A stretch of DNA of 64,000 bases from an uncultured Bacteroidales bacterium. Lineage in GTDB: Bacteria; Bacteroidota; Bacteroidia; Bacteroidales; Bacteroidaceae. Position numbers and translations under genes: made by a program. Of the stretch, positions 53,109 to 61,296 are shown in pieces. How positions within the stretch are numbered: position 1 is the first letter of the stretch; each line of letters opens with the position of its first letter. The DNA lies in NCBI GenBank assembly GCA_902800305.1, contig CADCDP010000013.1, positions 33,662-97,661 on the forward strand, written 5' to 3'. Under the pieces are notes generated by a model that saw only the letters and a program-made list of their open reading frames with translations, did not search any database and had not been told where the DNA came from.

Positions 53109-55115
53109 ATGAAAAAGAAATGGAACTTTTTGGGTGCTATGCTGGCTATGGCGGCTGGCATGACGGCACAAACACACTCGCTGGACGTGAACACGTCGAA
53201 GGCGGGAGGCGCGATTCCGAAGACGATGTATGGCATCTTCTTCGAGGACATTAACTATGCCGCCGATGGCGGTCTGTATGGCGAACTGGTGAAGAACCGT
53301 TCGTTTGAGTTTCCAAATCATCTGGCTGGATGGGACATTTCGGGCAAGGTGTCGCTGAAGGATGATGGCCCCTTCAAGAAAAATCCTCATTACGTGAGGC
53401 TTTCTCCGTCGGGACATAACGACAAGCACACGATGATTGAGAATCACGGCTTCTTCGGCATGGGCGTGAAAGGCGGTGAAGAGTATCGCTTTTCGGTGTG
53501 GGCACGTGTGCCCGATGGCGGCACGGCGAAGTTGTGGATTGACTTGGTGGATAATGCCACGATGGGCGATGACCAGAAGTTGGGCAACACTGGTGTGGAA
53601 GTGAGCGGTAAGGAATGGAAGAAATACACCGCCATCATCAAGCCGAAGACAACGTTTGCCAAGGCACACTTGAGGGTGTGGGGCGACGCGAAGGTGACAA
53701 CGGATGTGGAGCACGTGAGCCTCTTCCCTGTGAACACGTACAAGGGGCACGAGAACGGGATGCGCAAGGACTTGGCTGAGAGTCTGGAGCAGTTGCACCC
53801 AGGGGTGTTCCGTTTCCCTGGCGGCTGCATCGTGGAGGGTACGGACTTGGCCACGCGCTATCAGTGGAAGAACTCGGTGGGACCCGTGGAGAACCGTCCG
53901 CTGAACGAGAACCGCTGGCACTACACGTTTACGCACCGTTATTTCCCCGACTATTTCCAGAGCTACGGTCTGGGCTTCTTCGAGTATTTCCAGTTGTCGG
54001 AGGAGATTGGGGCTGAACCGCTGCCGGTGGTGAGTGTGGGACTTTCGTGTGAGTTCCAGAACGGGTCGGCTCGTAGCGATGCGCACGTGCCTGTTGACCA
54101 GTTGCAGCCTTACATCGACGATGTGCTCGACCTGATTGAGTTTGCCAACGGCGACCCTGCCACGAACCAGTGGGCGAAGTTGCGTGCCGACATGGGGCAT
54201 CCTGCTCCGTTCAACTTGAAGTATGTGGGCATCGGCAATGAGCAGTGGGGAGCTATCTATCCTGAGAACTTGAAGCCGTTTGTGGAGCAGGTACGGAAGA
54301 AGTACCCGAACATCAAGATTGTGGGAACAAGTGGTCCCGACTCGGAAGGCAAGGAGTTTGAGTATCTTTGGCCTGAGATGCGCAAGATGGGGGCTGACTT
54401 GGTGGATGAGCACTATTACCGCAATGAGGCGTGGTTCCTCGGCACTCCTGAGGCCAAGCAGCGTTGGGGCAACTGTGGTGCGAACCGTTATGACAGCTAT
54501 CCACGGAAGGGTCCGAAGGTGTTTGCTGGCGAATATGCGTGTCACGGAGCTGGCAAGAAGTGGAACCACTTCAACGCGGCTCTGATGGAGGCTGCCTTCA
54601 TGACGGGACTGGAGCGCAATGCCGACGTGGTGGAAATGGCGACGTATGCACCGCTCTTTGCACACGTGGAAGGCTGGCAGTGGCGACCCGATGCCATCTG
54701 GTATGACAACCTGCGCAAGTTCAACTCCTGTGCTTACTATGTGCAGCAGCTCTATTCGCTCAACAAGGGTACGAACATGCTGTCGCTGACCATGAACGGC
54801 AAGCCTGTGGCTGGCAATCCCGACCAAGACGGACTGTTTGCTTCGGCTGTGCTGGACAAGGGCACGAACGAGGTCATCGTGAAGGTGGTGAACACGGGTG
54901 ACCAGCCGCAGGAGGTGACGCTGAACCTGAAGGGCATGAAGGGTAGCCATGAGGCGCAGCTGATTTCGTTCCACAGCGACAACCTCACGGCGGAGAACAC
55001 GCTGGACGAACCTGAGAAGATTGTGCCCAAGACTTCGACGCTCACAGTGAATGCGCCACAGCAGAGCGTAAGTGTTCCCGCGCGTACATTCTATATATAT
55101 AGGATAAGGAAATAA
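53109..55115 (+). CDS. alpha-L-arabinofuranosidase, GH51
   Basis: A 668-residue secreted enzyme (signal peptide ends near MTAQT). The GH51 N-terminal strand AIPKTMYGIFFEDINYAADGG is followed by an inserted carbohydrate-binding-like segment (GEEYRFSVWARVPDGGTAKLW). The barrel contains FRFPGGCIVEG, the acid/base Glu378 in YVGIGNEQWG and the nucleophile Glu475 in VFAGEYACHG. A C-terminal beta-sandwich domain ends the protein. It removes arabinose from pectic arabinan or arabinoxylan side chains. The frame is open upstream to 52914, but that stretch overlaps a terminator and the promoter. Confidence 0.94.
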   Translation: MKKKWNFLGAMLAMAAGMTAQTHSLDVNTSKAGGAIPKTMYGIFFEDINYAADGGLYGELVKNRSFEFPNHLAGWDISGKVSLKDDGPFKKNPHYVRLSPSGHNDKHTMIENHGFFGMGVKGGEEYRFSVWARVPDGGTAKLWIDLVDNATMGDDQKLGNTGVEVSGKEWKKYTAIIKPKTTFAKAHLRVWGDAKVTTDVEHVSLFPVNTYKGHENGMRKDLAESLEQLHPGVFRFPGGCIVEGTDLATRYQWKNSVGPVENRPLNENRWHYTFTHRYFPDYFQSYGLGFFEYFQLSEEIGAEPLPVVSVGLSCEFQNGSARSDAHVPVDQLQPYIDDVLDLIEFANGDPATNQWAKLRADMGHPAPFNLKYVGIGNEQWGAIYPENLKPFVEQVRKKYPNIKIVGTSGPDSEGKEFEYLWPEMRKMGADLVDEHYYRNEAWFLGTPEAKQRWGNCGANRYDSYPRKGPKVFAGEYACHGAGKKWNHFNAALMEAAFMTGLERNADVVEMATYAPLFAHVEGWQWRPDAIWYDNLRKFNSCAYYVQQLYSLNKGTNMLSLTMNGKPVAGNPDQDGLFASAVLDKGTNEVIVKVVNTGDQPQEVTLNLKGMKGSHEAQLISFHSDNLTAENTLDEPEKIVPKTSTLTVNAPQQSVSVPARTFYIYRIRK

Positions 55116-55176
55116 AAGCAGACAGACCCCTCTCCCCCGTCCTCAGCAAGAGCACTTGCTTCGGTCGCTCCCGACA

Positions 55177-55195
55177 GAGAGACATTTAGTCTCTC
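55177..55195. other. small hairpin in the gap after the GH51 gene
   Basis: GAGAGAC, ATTTA, GTCTCTC form a 7-bp stem-loop. It lies inside a low-complexity stretch (ACCCCTCTCCCC near 55129 and CCAAGGGGAGAAG near 55217) that is itself loosely inverted. No reading frame is supported between 55116 and 55666. Confidence 0.4.
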
Positions 55196-55264
55196 CGTTC
55201 TCTCGGTCGCTACCCCAAGGGGAGAAGTATAGAGATTTTTAGCAACGATTAAAAAATAACTTGG

Positions 55265-55380
55265 TATGATTTGCCGCTTTGCGGCATTAAAAAGAAAAAT
55301 AAAGAAAAACAAATAAAAACATGAAAAAAAAATTTTTATATTTTTTTCTATTTTTTCTTTCTACGCCCCGCAGGGGCATA
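55265..55380. repeat. palindromic element C, copy 1
   Basis: TATGATTTGCCGCTTTGCGGC heads an A-rich arm (AAAAAGAAAAATAAAG...), which is mirrored by a T-rich arm ending CTACGCCCCGCAGGGGCATA. Both ends are small hairpins. The second copy at 63356-63552 is nearly identical outside an insertion. Confidence 0.85.
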
Positions 55381-55480
55381 AGTCAAATGTCAAATGTAAA
55401 ATGTCAAATGTAACTCATTAAATAATTAAGTTATTTTTTTACGATTACTTAATGTAAAATGTCAAATGTCTAAGGAAGTC
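55381..55480. repeat. AAATGTC/AAATGTA heptamer repeats
   Basis: After element C comes AAATGTCAAATGTAAAATG with related units, a short AT stretch, and then another set (AATGTAAAATGTCAAATG) before element B copy 2. The two sets are in the same orientation. Confidence 0.7.
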
Positions 55481-55493
55481 ACTCTAAGGTTTT

Positions 55494-55613
55494 AAGTCTA
55501 AGGAGTTAAGGAGTTAAGGAGTTTTTTGGCGGCTTGTGCGCCGAGTCCTTCTTCTTGGGAGTTTTTAAGGCTTTCGCGAAAGCCACTCCTTAACTCCTAA
55601 ACTCCTTAGACTT
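55494..55613. repeat. palindromic element B, copy 2
   Basis: Arms 55494-55522 and 55585-55613 (AAGTCTAAGGAGTTAAGGAG.../...CTCCTTAGACTT) match over 28 of 29 bases. The centre has GGCGGCTTGTGCGCCGAGT as in copy 1, plus an extra GGCTTTCGCGAAAGCC hairpin. Confidence 0.85.
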
Positions 55614-55666
55614 TAAAAAAACTCTCCTTAGAAAAAAAAAACCCTCCTTAGAAAAAAAAGCACAAC

Positions 55667-56632
55667 ATGAAGAAAAAGCTATTGGCCATCATCGCATTAG
55701 CCCTACCCCTTTGGGGCTTGGGAGGCTCCATGCAAGCACAACAGGCGAAGGTGTATTTCACTCAGGAAATTACGCCAGAATCGTTAGTGAGAATCTATGA
55801 CGCACTCGGTGTAAAGGAGCACGGACGAGTGGGCGTGAAAATCAGCACGGGAGAGAGTGGCGGCAACAACTACCTGAAGCCGACGCTCATCCGCAACCTG
55901 GTCGATAAGGTGAATGGCACCATCATCGAGTGTTGCACAGCCTACGGAGGTAGCCGTCTGGACAAGGCGAAGCACTGGGCGACCATCCATGAACACGGCT
56001 TCGACAGCATCTTTGCCGTCGATATTATGGATGAGCATGGCGACCTGCGCATCCCTGTCGAGGACAAGACGTGGATTAAATACGACATCGTGGGCGAACA
56101 TTTAGGCAACTACGACTTCTGCATCAACCTGGCGCACTTCAAAGGGCACATGATGGGTGGCTTCGGAGGTGTGTTGAAGAACCAGAGCATCGGTTTCGCC
56201 TCGACAGCTGGCAAAGCTTACATTCACTCTCATGGCGTGACTGCCGACCCTGGTAAGTGTTGGCAGCACACACAGCCACAGGATGCCTTCCTCGAAAGCA
56301 TGGCTGCCGCCGCACAAGCGGTGGCGAATTGGTTCGGCAAGGGCAACATCGTGTATATCAACGTGCTGAACAACATCTCCATCGACTGCGACTGCGACGC
56401 TCACCCTCATGCTCCAGAGATTGAGGACATCGGCATCGTGGCCTCTACTGACCCCATTGCTTGCGACCGTGCCGCCTACGACCTCATCTACAAGGTGCAG
56501 AAGGACGACAAGAATAATCCAGACCCTCTGAAACGGCGCATCGAGAAGCAGCACGGCGTACACATCATCGAGCATGGCGAGAAAATCGGCATGGGCACAA
56601 CGAACTACAAACTCGTTTCGTTAGATAAATAA
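55667..56632 (+). CDS. secreted DUF362-domain protein
   Basis: A 321-residue protein with a clear signal peptide (KKLLAIIALALPLWG, cleavage after MQAQQ). The rest is a DUF362 domain: VGVKISTGESGGNNYLKP, NLAHFKGHMMGGFGGVLKN, and DCDCDAHPHAPEIEDIG followed by ASTDPIACDRAAYDL. Many DUF362 proteins carry 4Fe-4S ferredoxin motifs and lie in the cytoplasm; none is present here, and the export signal is unusual. The clustered Cys/Asp/His might bind metal. Its function is unknown. The DNA for its signal peptide is nearly identical to that of the PL1 gene 1.2 kb downstream. Confidence 0.8.
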   Translation: MKKKLLAIIALALPLWGLGGSMQAQQAKVYFTQEITPESLVRIYDALGVKEHGRVGVKISTGESGGNNYLKPTLIRNLVDKVNGTIIECCTAYGGSRLDKAKHWATIHEHGFDSIFAVDIMDEHGDLRIPVEDKTWIKYDIVGEHLGNYDFCINLAHFKGHMMGGFGGVLKNQSIGFASTAGKAYIHSHGVTADPGKCWQHTQPQDAFLESMAAAAQAVANWFGKGNIVYINVLNNISIDCDCDAHPHAPEIEDIGIVASTDPIACDRAAYDLIYKVQKDDKNNPDPLKRRIEKQHGVHIIEHGEKIGMGTTNYKLVSLDK

Positions 56633-56669
56633 CTCAAATTTCTGAAGTAGTTAAGTAGTCAAAGCTTTT

Positions 56670-56846
56670 TTAAGTCATAGAATTTTAAGAATTATGAAAG
56701 AGCTATGCAGGGTGTTCAGAATTCGCCTTCGGCGCTGAGAATTTCAAGACCGTACGGCCAGTTTCCAACATCGCGTCAGCTTCTTAGAATTCTCAGCCGC
56801 TTGCGGAATTCTTATTTCTTGAAATCCTTAAAATTCTTTGACTTAA
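56670..56846. repeat. ~180-bp palindromic element A, copy 3
   Basis: Ends TTAAGTCATAGAATTTTAAG and (reverse complement) TTAAGTCAAAGAATTTTAAG are inverted repeats differing in two of 22 bases. The interior has GAGCTATGCAGGGTGTTC and the core on the - strand (GAAGCTGACGC...CCGTACGGTC, 56746-56783). Homologous to 17621-17827 and 19100-19340. Confidence 0.85.
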
Positions 56847-56869
56847 AAACCTAAAAACTTTAAACCAAC

Positions 56870-59800
56870 ATGAAAAAGCTATTGGCCATCATCGCGTTAG
56901 CCCTCCCCCTTTGGGGGACGGGGGGCTTTGCGTTGGCTCAGCAACTGGCCTTCCCCGAAGCTCAGGGATGGGGACGTTTTGCTACCGGAGGCCGCTACGG
57001 CACCATCTATCACGTGACGAACCTGAACGATAGCGGTGCGGGGTCGCTGCGTGATGCCGTGAGCCAGAAAAACCGCATTGTCGTGTTCGACGTGGCGGGT
57101 GTCATCAAGTTGAACAGCCGCATGACGTTTGCCGCCAACATCTATCTGGCAGGGCAGACGGCACCAGGTGAAGGCATCACGGTGTATGGCGATGGGGTGT
57201 CCTTCTCGGGAGCCAACAACATGATTTGCCGCTATATGCGTTTCCGCATGGGGGCTGGTGGGGCATCAGGAAAGGACTGCGCAGGTGTGGCGAATGGCAC
57301 AAACATGATTTTCGACCACTGTTCCTTCGCTTGGGGCAGGGACGAGACTTTCTCCATCAATTCCGACGGCAAGGGCGACCTGCACAGCATCACCCTCCAG
57401 CACTGTGTGGTGGGACAGGGGTTGATGTCGCACTCGGCTGGCGGTCTGATGCAAGCCGACAACATCACGTTGTTGGGCAATTTCTACTGCGACAACACCA
57501 CTCGCAACAACAAGGTGAAAGGGCGCAACCAGTATGTGAACAACATCGTCTATAACTGGAAAGATGGTGCCTACATCATGGGAGGCGAGTCGGAGGGACA
57601 AAGCTACTGCAACATCGTGGGTAACCTCTTCGTCAATGGCCCCGGCGGTGGAGGCAACGCTTTCACGGGGGGCAACTCGAACTTCCATTGCTACGTGAAG
57701 GACAACCTGCAAGACAAGGACTGCGACGGAAAGCTGAATGCTACGGCTGTGACGAACTTCTCGGAGGCTGACCTCGTGGCAACGCCTTACGACTATCCCG
57801 AATTGGGGACTTACAGCGCATCGAGCATCATTTCCAGTCTTGACAACGTGGGTGCATCCTTCCCCTACCGCGACTATGTAGATTACTACATGGTGGACGA
57901 AGCCAAGAGTTTTGGTAAGGAGGGTGCTTTCATCTCCAACGAAGCCAGCCTCCCCTACGGCATCCCGACCACATGGAAGGTGTGGCAGGGCACGAAGCCT
58001 GTAGATACCGACAAGGACGGCATCCCTGACGAATGGGAAAAGATGTTGGGCACAGACCCTAACAAGAACGATGCCATGACCATCGCCGAGAATGGCTATG
58101 CGAACATCGAGAACTACCTGAATCAGCTCCCCTATATGCTCGACGAGTTGACCTACCTCCGTTCCCCCATGCTCGTGGAACAGACGGCGGCGACCACCAC
58201 GACCCTACAGCTAAAATGGCGTGACTGGACAGTGCGTGAAAAGGGCTTCATCGTGGAGGCAAAGACGGCAGACGGTGACTGGACAGAGGCGGCACGAACG
58301 GAGGCGAACACGACCAGTGTGAAGCTGACGGGACTCCAGCCTGGCACGACTTACACCGTCCGCATCCGTGCTTGGGGAAAGGCACACGACACCAGCACCG
58401 ACATCGTCTATTCCGACTACAGCGAAGAGAAGGTGGTCAAAACCAATCCCATAGAGGAAGGCATCGTAGATATCGACACCTACGAACCGGATGCCGTATG
58501 GAAAAGGAACGGAAGCGGCATTTGGGACAAGACCATGACGGAATGGAACACGGCTGACGGACGTTTCCAAGACGGGATGAAGGTGCTCATCGAGCATGAT
58601 TCGACGTTCCCCAGCACCATCAAAGTGGACGAAGAAGTGGCTCCTGCCTGTGTGGTGGTCGTGGTCAACCAAGAGAGCCTGACGCTGAGTGGTGAACCCA
58701 TCGGAGGCACAGGGTCGATGAACAAGGCTGGAGAAGGGACACTCACCCTCGAAGGCAGGAACACCTACACAGGCGGTATCGTCGTGCAAGACGGTACACT
58801 CGCCTTCACCACCCTGCTCGACGGCGGCCAGCCCAGTGCCTTCGGAGCCAGCGACGACTATGCCAAGAACTGGGTGTTTGCAGGAGGCAAATACCTCTAC
58901 AAAGGAACCAAGACAACGACCAACCGATGTGCCCGACTGCTGAAGGATGGCGAGTTGAGCACCACAGGCACTGCCGCCGTGCTGACCATGAACGGCACCT
59001 TCGAGGGCAGCGGCAACTTCACCTTCTCGGGACGTGGCACCTTGCAGCCCAACACTACCCACTTCTTCGGCTATACGGGTGCGACCATCCTTGCAGGTGG
59101 CACACTCCATCTGCCGAATGCCGAGATTGCCAACAAGGGCATCGGCTCTTCCTCCAAACTCGTCTTTGCTGGAGGCACTCTTTCCACCAAAGGCGAAAAT
59201 GAGGGCTACGAAAACTACACCTTCCCCATCGAAGTGAGGGAAGGCACTACTTCCCAATTCTCTCCCCACCGCAACTGCTACATGAAGAGTACCGTGACAG
59301 GTGCTGGCACCCTGCAACTCAACATTCCCTACGTCCGCGAATATATCCAAGGCAACTGGGATGGCTTCACAGGGCGACTCATCGGCTACGGAACCAGCAG
59401 CGGTAACCTCTTCCTGCTCAGCGGGAAGAACATACCGAACGGCGTGGTTGTGCTGAAGAATGGAGCACGTGCTTGCGGATGGGACACCACGGGCAACTAC
59501 ACCCTGGGTGGACTTTCGGGCGATACAGGGACTTACCTCAGCGGTTCCAGCAAACAGACCAACAACTTCAAATGCGCTTGGACCATCGGCACAGCCAACA
59601 CCGACGAGACCTTCCGTGGCATCATCAACAACTGGTCGTGCTCTGGTAGCGGACACGTCGGCACCGTCAGCATCACCAAAGCTGGCACAGGTGTCTGGCG
59701 ACTCACGGGAGCCAACGAATACAGCGGAACGACCACCGTCGATGGCGGCACCCTCATCATCAACGGCACCCACACTGGCACAGGACTCATCACCGTCAAC

Positions 59801-60361
59801 AAGAATGCCACATTAGGAGGCACTGGCTCGGTGGCAGGAGGCGTGACCGTGAAAGCCGATGCCACTCTCCAAGCAGGCGACACCTTGGTGACGGGACGCA
59901 AAACGCTCACCATCAAGGGGAAGCTCACCGTCAGCCGCAACGGTATCGTGAGCATCCCCCTCTCGATGACCGACGCGACGACCGTCAAGAACAACACCTT
60001 GGTGCTCAGCGGTGGAGCCTCCTTCACAGGTGCCATCCTCCGCATCGAAGCCCAAGACACCACCTCCGTCCTCGACCTTCCTGCCGACACGGAGCTGAAA
60101 ATCTATTCCCCCAATGGCACCATCACAGGCTCCTTCACCGAGATTCAGCCAGCCACACCAGGCATCGGCAAGCTATGGGACACCACCGACCTGCTGAAGA
60201 AAGGCATCCTGCGAGTGGTCATCGACGAAAGCGTGGGCATCGATGCGCCCAACGCACCCACTTCCCAACAAGACACCTACGACCTCGGTGGACGCAGGGT
60301 CAATCCAGCCACGCTACCGCGAGGACTCTATATTAGAGACGGAAAAATCATTCACAAATAA
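56870..60361 (+). CDS. PL1 pectate lyase with FN3 and autotransporter-like repeat tail
   Basis: A 1163-residue secreted protein (signal KKLLAIIALALPLWG). Residues about 25-420 form a parallel beta-helix of the PL1 family, opening FPEAQGWGRFATGGRYG and NDSGAGSLRDAVSQ, with DHCSFAWGRDETFSI on the active face. An FN3 domain follows at about 435-525 (LQPGTTYTVRIRAWG). From about 540 on there are repeats of autotransporter-passenger type (GEGTLTLEGRNTYTGGIVV, GAGTLQLNIP, GTGVWRLTGANEYSGTTTV). The end (YDLGGRRVNPATLPRGLYIRDG) is a sorting-like tail. The last 80 residues resemble those of the PL11 protein. It cleaves homogalacturonan outside the cell. Confidence 0.9.
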   Translation: MKKLLAIIALALPLWGTGGFALAQQLAFPEAQGWGRFATGGRYGTIYHVTNLNDSGAGSLRDAVSQKNRIVVFDVAGVIKLNSRMTFAANIYLAGQTAPGEGITVYGDGVSFSGANNMICRYMRFRMGAGGASGKDCAGVANGTNMIFDHCSFAWGRDETFSINSDGKGDLHSITLQHCVVGQGLMSHSAGGLMQADNITLLGNFYCDNTTRNNKVKGRNQYVNNIVYNWKDGAYIMGGESEGQSYCNIVGNLFVNGPGGGGNAFTGGNSNFHCYVKDNLQDKDCDGKLNATAVTNFSEADLVATPYDYPELGTYSASSIISSLDNVGASFPYRDYVDYYMVDEAKSFGKEGAFISNEASLPYGIPTTWKVWQGTKPVDTDKDGIPDEWEKMLGTDPNKNDAMTIAENGYANIENYLNQLPYMLDELTYLRSPMLVEQTAATTTTLQLKWRDWTVREKGFIVEAKTADGDWTEAARTEANTTSVKLTGLQPGTTYTVRIRAWGKAHDTSTDIVYSDYSEEKVVKTNPIEEGIVDIDTYEPDAVWKRNGSGIWDKTMTEWNTADGRFQDGMKVLIEHDSTFPSTIKVDEEVAPACVVVVVNQESLTLSGEPIGGTGSMNKAGEGTLTLEGRNTYTGGIVVQDGTLAFTTLLDGGQPSAFGASDDYAKNWVFAGGKYLYKGTKTTTNRCARLLKDGELSTTGTAAVLTMNGTFEGSGNFTFSGRGTLQPNTTHFFGYTGATILAGGTLHLPNAEIANKGIGSSSKLVFAGGTLSTKGENEGYENYTFPIEVREGTTSQFSPHRNCYMKSTVTGAGTLQLNIPYVREYIQGNWDGFTGRLIGYGTSSGNLFLLSGKNIPNGVVVLKNGARACGWDTTGNYTLGGLSGDTGTYLSGSSKQTNNFKCAWTIGTANTDETFRGIINNWSCSGSGHVGTVSITKAGTGVWRLTGANEYSGTTTVDGGTLIINGTHTGTGLITVNKNATLGGTGSVAGGVTVKADATLQAGDTLVTGRKTLTIKGKLTVSRNGIVSIPLSMTDATTVKNNTLVLSGGASFTGAILRIEAQDTTSVLDLPADTELKIYSPNGTITGSFTEIQPATPGIGKLWDTTDLLKKGILRVVIDESVGIDAPNAPTSQQDTYDLGGRRVNPATLPRGLYIRDGKIIHK

Positions 60362-60388
60362 GTATTCATTCACTAAAACGAGAAACCC

Positions 60389-61246
60389 ATGAAGAAGTTC
60401 AATTTTTATGCCCTGTCATTCCTGACAGTCGCCATCTTAGCTACCAGTTGCGTCAGCAACAAGCAGTTAGCCCAGTGCAAGGACGAATACAAAGCCCTGC
60501 AAGACCAGTTCACGGCTCAGTCACTCGAACTGAAAGAAGCACAGACCAACGTGACCAACCTCAACACCCGACTGAGCGATGTACAGACCGCGCTGACCGA
60601 CCAGAAGAGTGCCAACAAGGAGTTGCAGAAAGCACTCAGCGAGAGCATCAACCAAGGCGGTGCCAACATCTCGAAGCTGGTGGACGAAATCAATGCCAGC
60701 AACAAATACATCAAACAGCTCGTCGAAGCCAAGAGCAAGAGCGACTCCCTCAACTTGGCGCTGACCAACAAACTCACCAAGTCCCTCTCGAAGGAAGAGC
60801 TGAAGGACGTCGATGTGCAGGTGTTGAAAGGCGTGGTTTATATCTCGCTGAACGACAATATGCTCTACAAGTCTGGCTCCTACGAGATTAGTCCTGCCGC
60901 CGCAGCCACCCTCCAGAAGATTGCCAAGATTATCACCGACTACAAGGACTACGAGGTGCTCATCGAGGGCAACACCGACAATGTGCCCATCTCGAAGACC
61001 AACATCCGCAACAACTGGGACCTCTCGGCATTGCGTGCTTCGAGCGTCGTGCAGGAGCTTCAGAACAAGTACGGCGTGAACCCCAGCCGCCTCACAGCAG
61101 GTGGACGTGGCGAGTACAACCCTGTGGCCGACAACGACACAGAGGCTGGACGCGCCAAGAACCGCCGTACACAAATCATCATCACACCCCAGCTTGACCA
61201 GTTCCTCGACCTGATTGACCAAGCACCCGATGGTGACGACGAATAA
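60389..61246 (+). CDS. OmpA-family lipoprotein
   Basis: A 285-residue protein with a lipoprotein signal (ILATSC, Cys near residue 21). A long helical coiled-coil segment (about 25-130) is followed by a C-terminal OmpA domain (about 140-265) with LYKSGSYEISPAAAATLQKI, VLIEGNTDNVPIS and NWDLSALRASSVVQEL, the peptidoglycan-binding pattern. It probably links the outer membrane to the cell wall. Expression may be shared with the PL1 gene, which ends 27 bases before it. Confidence 0.92.
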   Translation: MKKFNFYALSFLTVAILATSCVSNKQLAQCKDEYKALQDQFTAQSLELKEAQTNVTNLNTRLSDVQTALTDQKSANKELQKALSESINQGGANISKLVDEINASNKYIKQLVEAKSKSDSLNLALTNKLTKSLSKEELKDVDVQVLKGVVYISLNDNMLYKSGSYEISPAAAATLQKIAKIITDYKDYEVLIEGNTDNVPISKTNIRNNWDLSALRASSVVQELQNKYGVNPSRLTAGGRGEYNPVADNDTEAGRAKNRRTQIIITPQLDQFLDLIDQAPDGDDE

Positions 61247-61296
61247 AGGATTGTAGATTCCTCCTAAAGAATATCGTACATCGTACATAAAATAGC

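Noticed and set aside
53052..54974. 640-codon - strand frame opposite GH51
   Set aside because: Complement of a clear GH51 gene with intact catalytic residues; the shadow has no domain features.
56102..56150. Internal start sites in the DUF362 gene that would remove the signal peptide
   Set aside because: The first ATG at 55667 gives a complete signal peptide and the full conserved domain; later starts would cut the domain.
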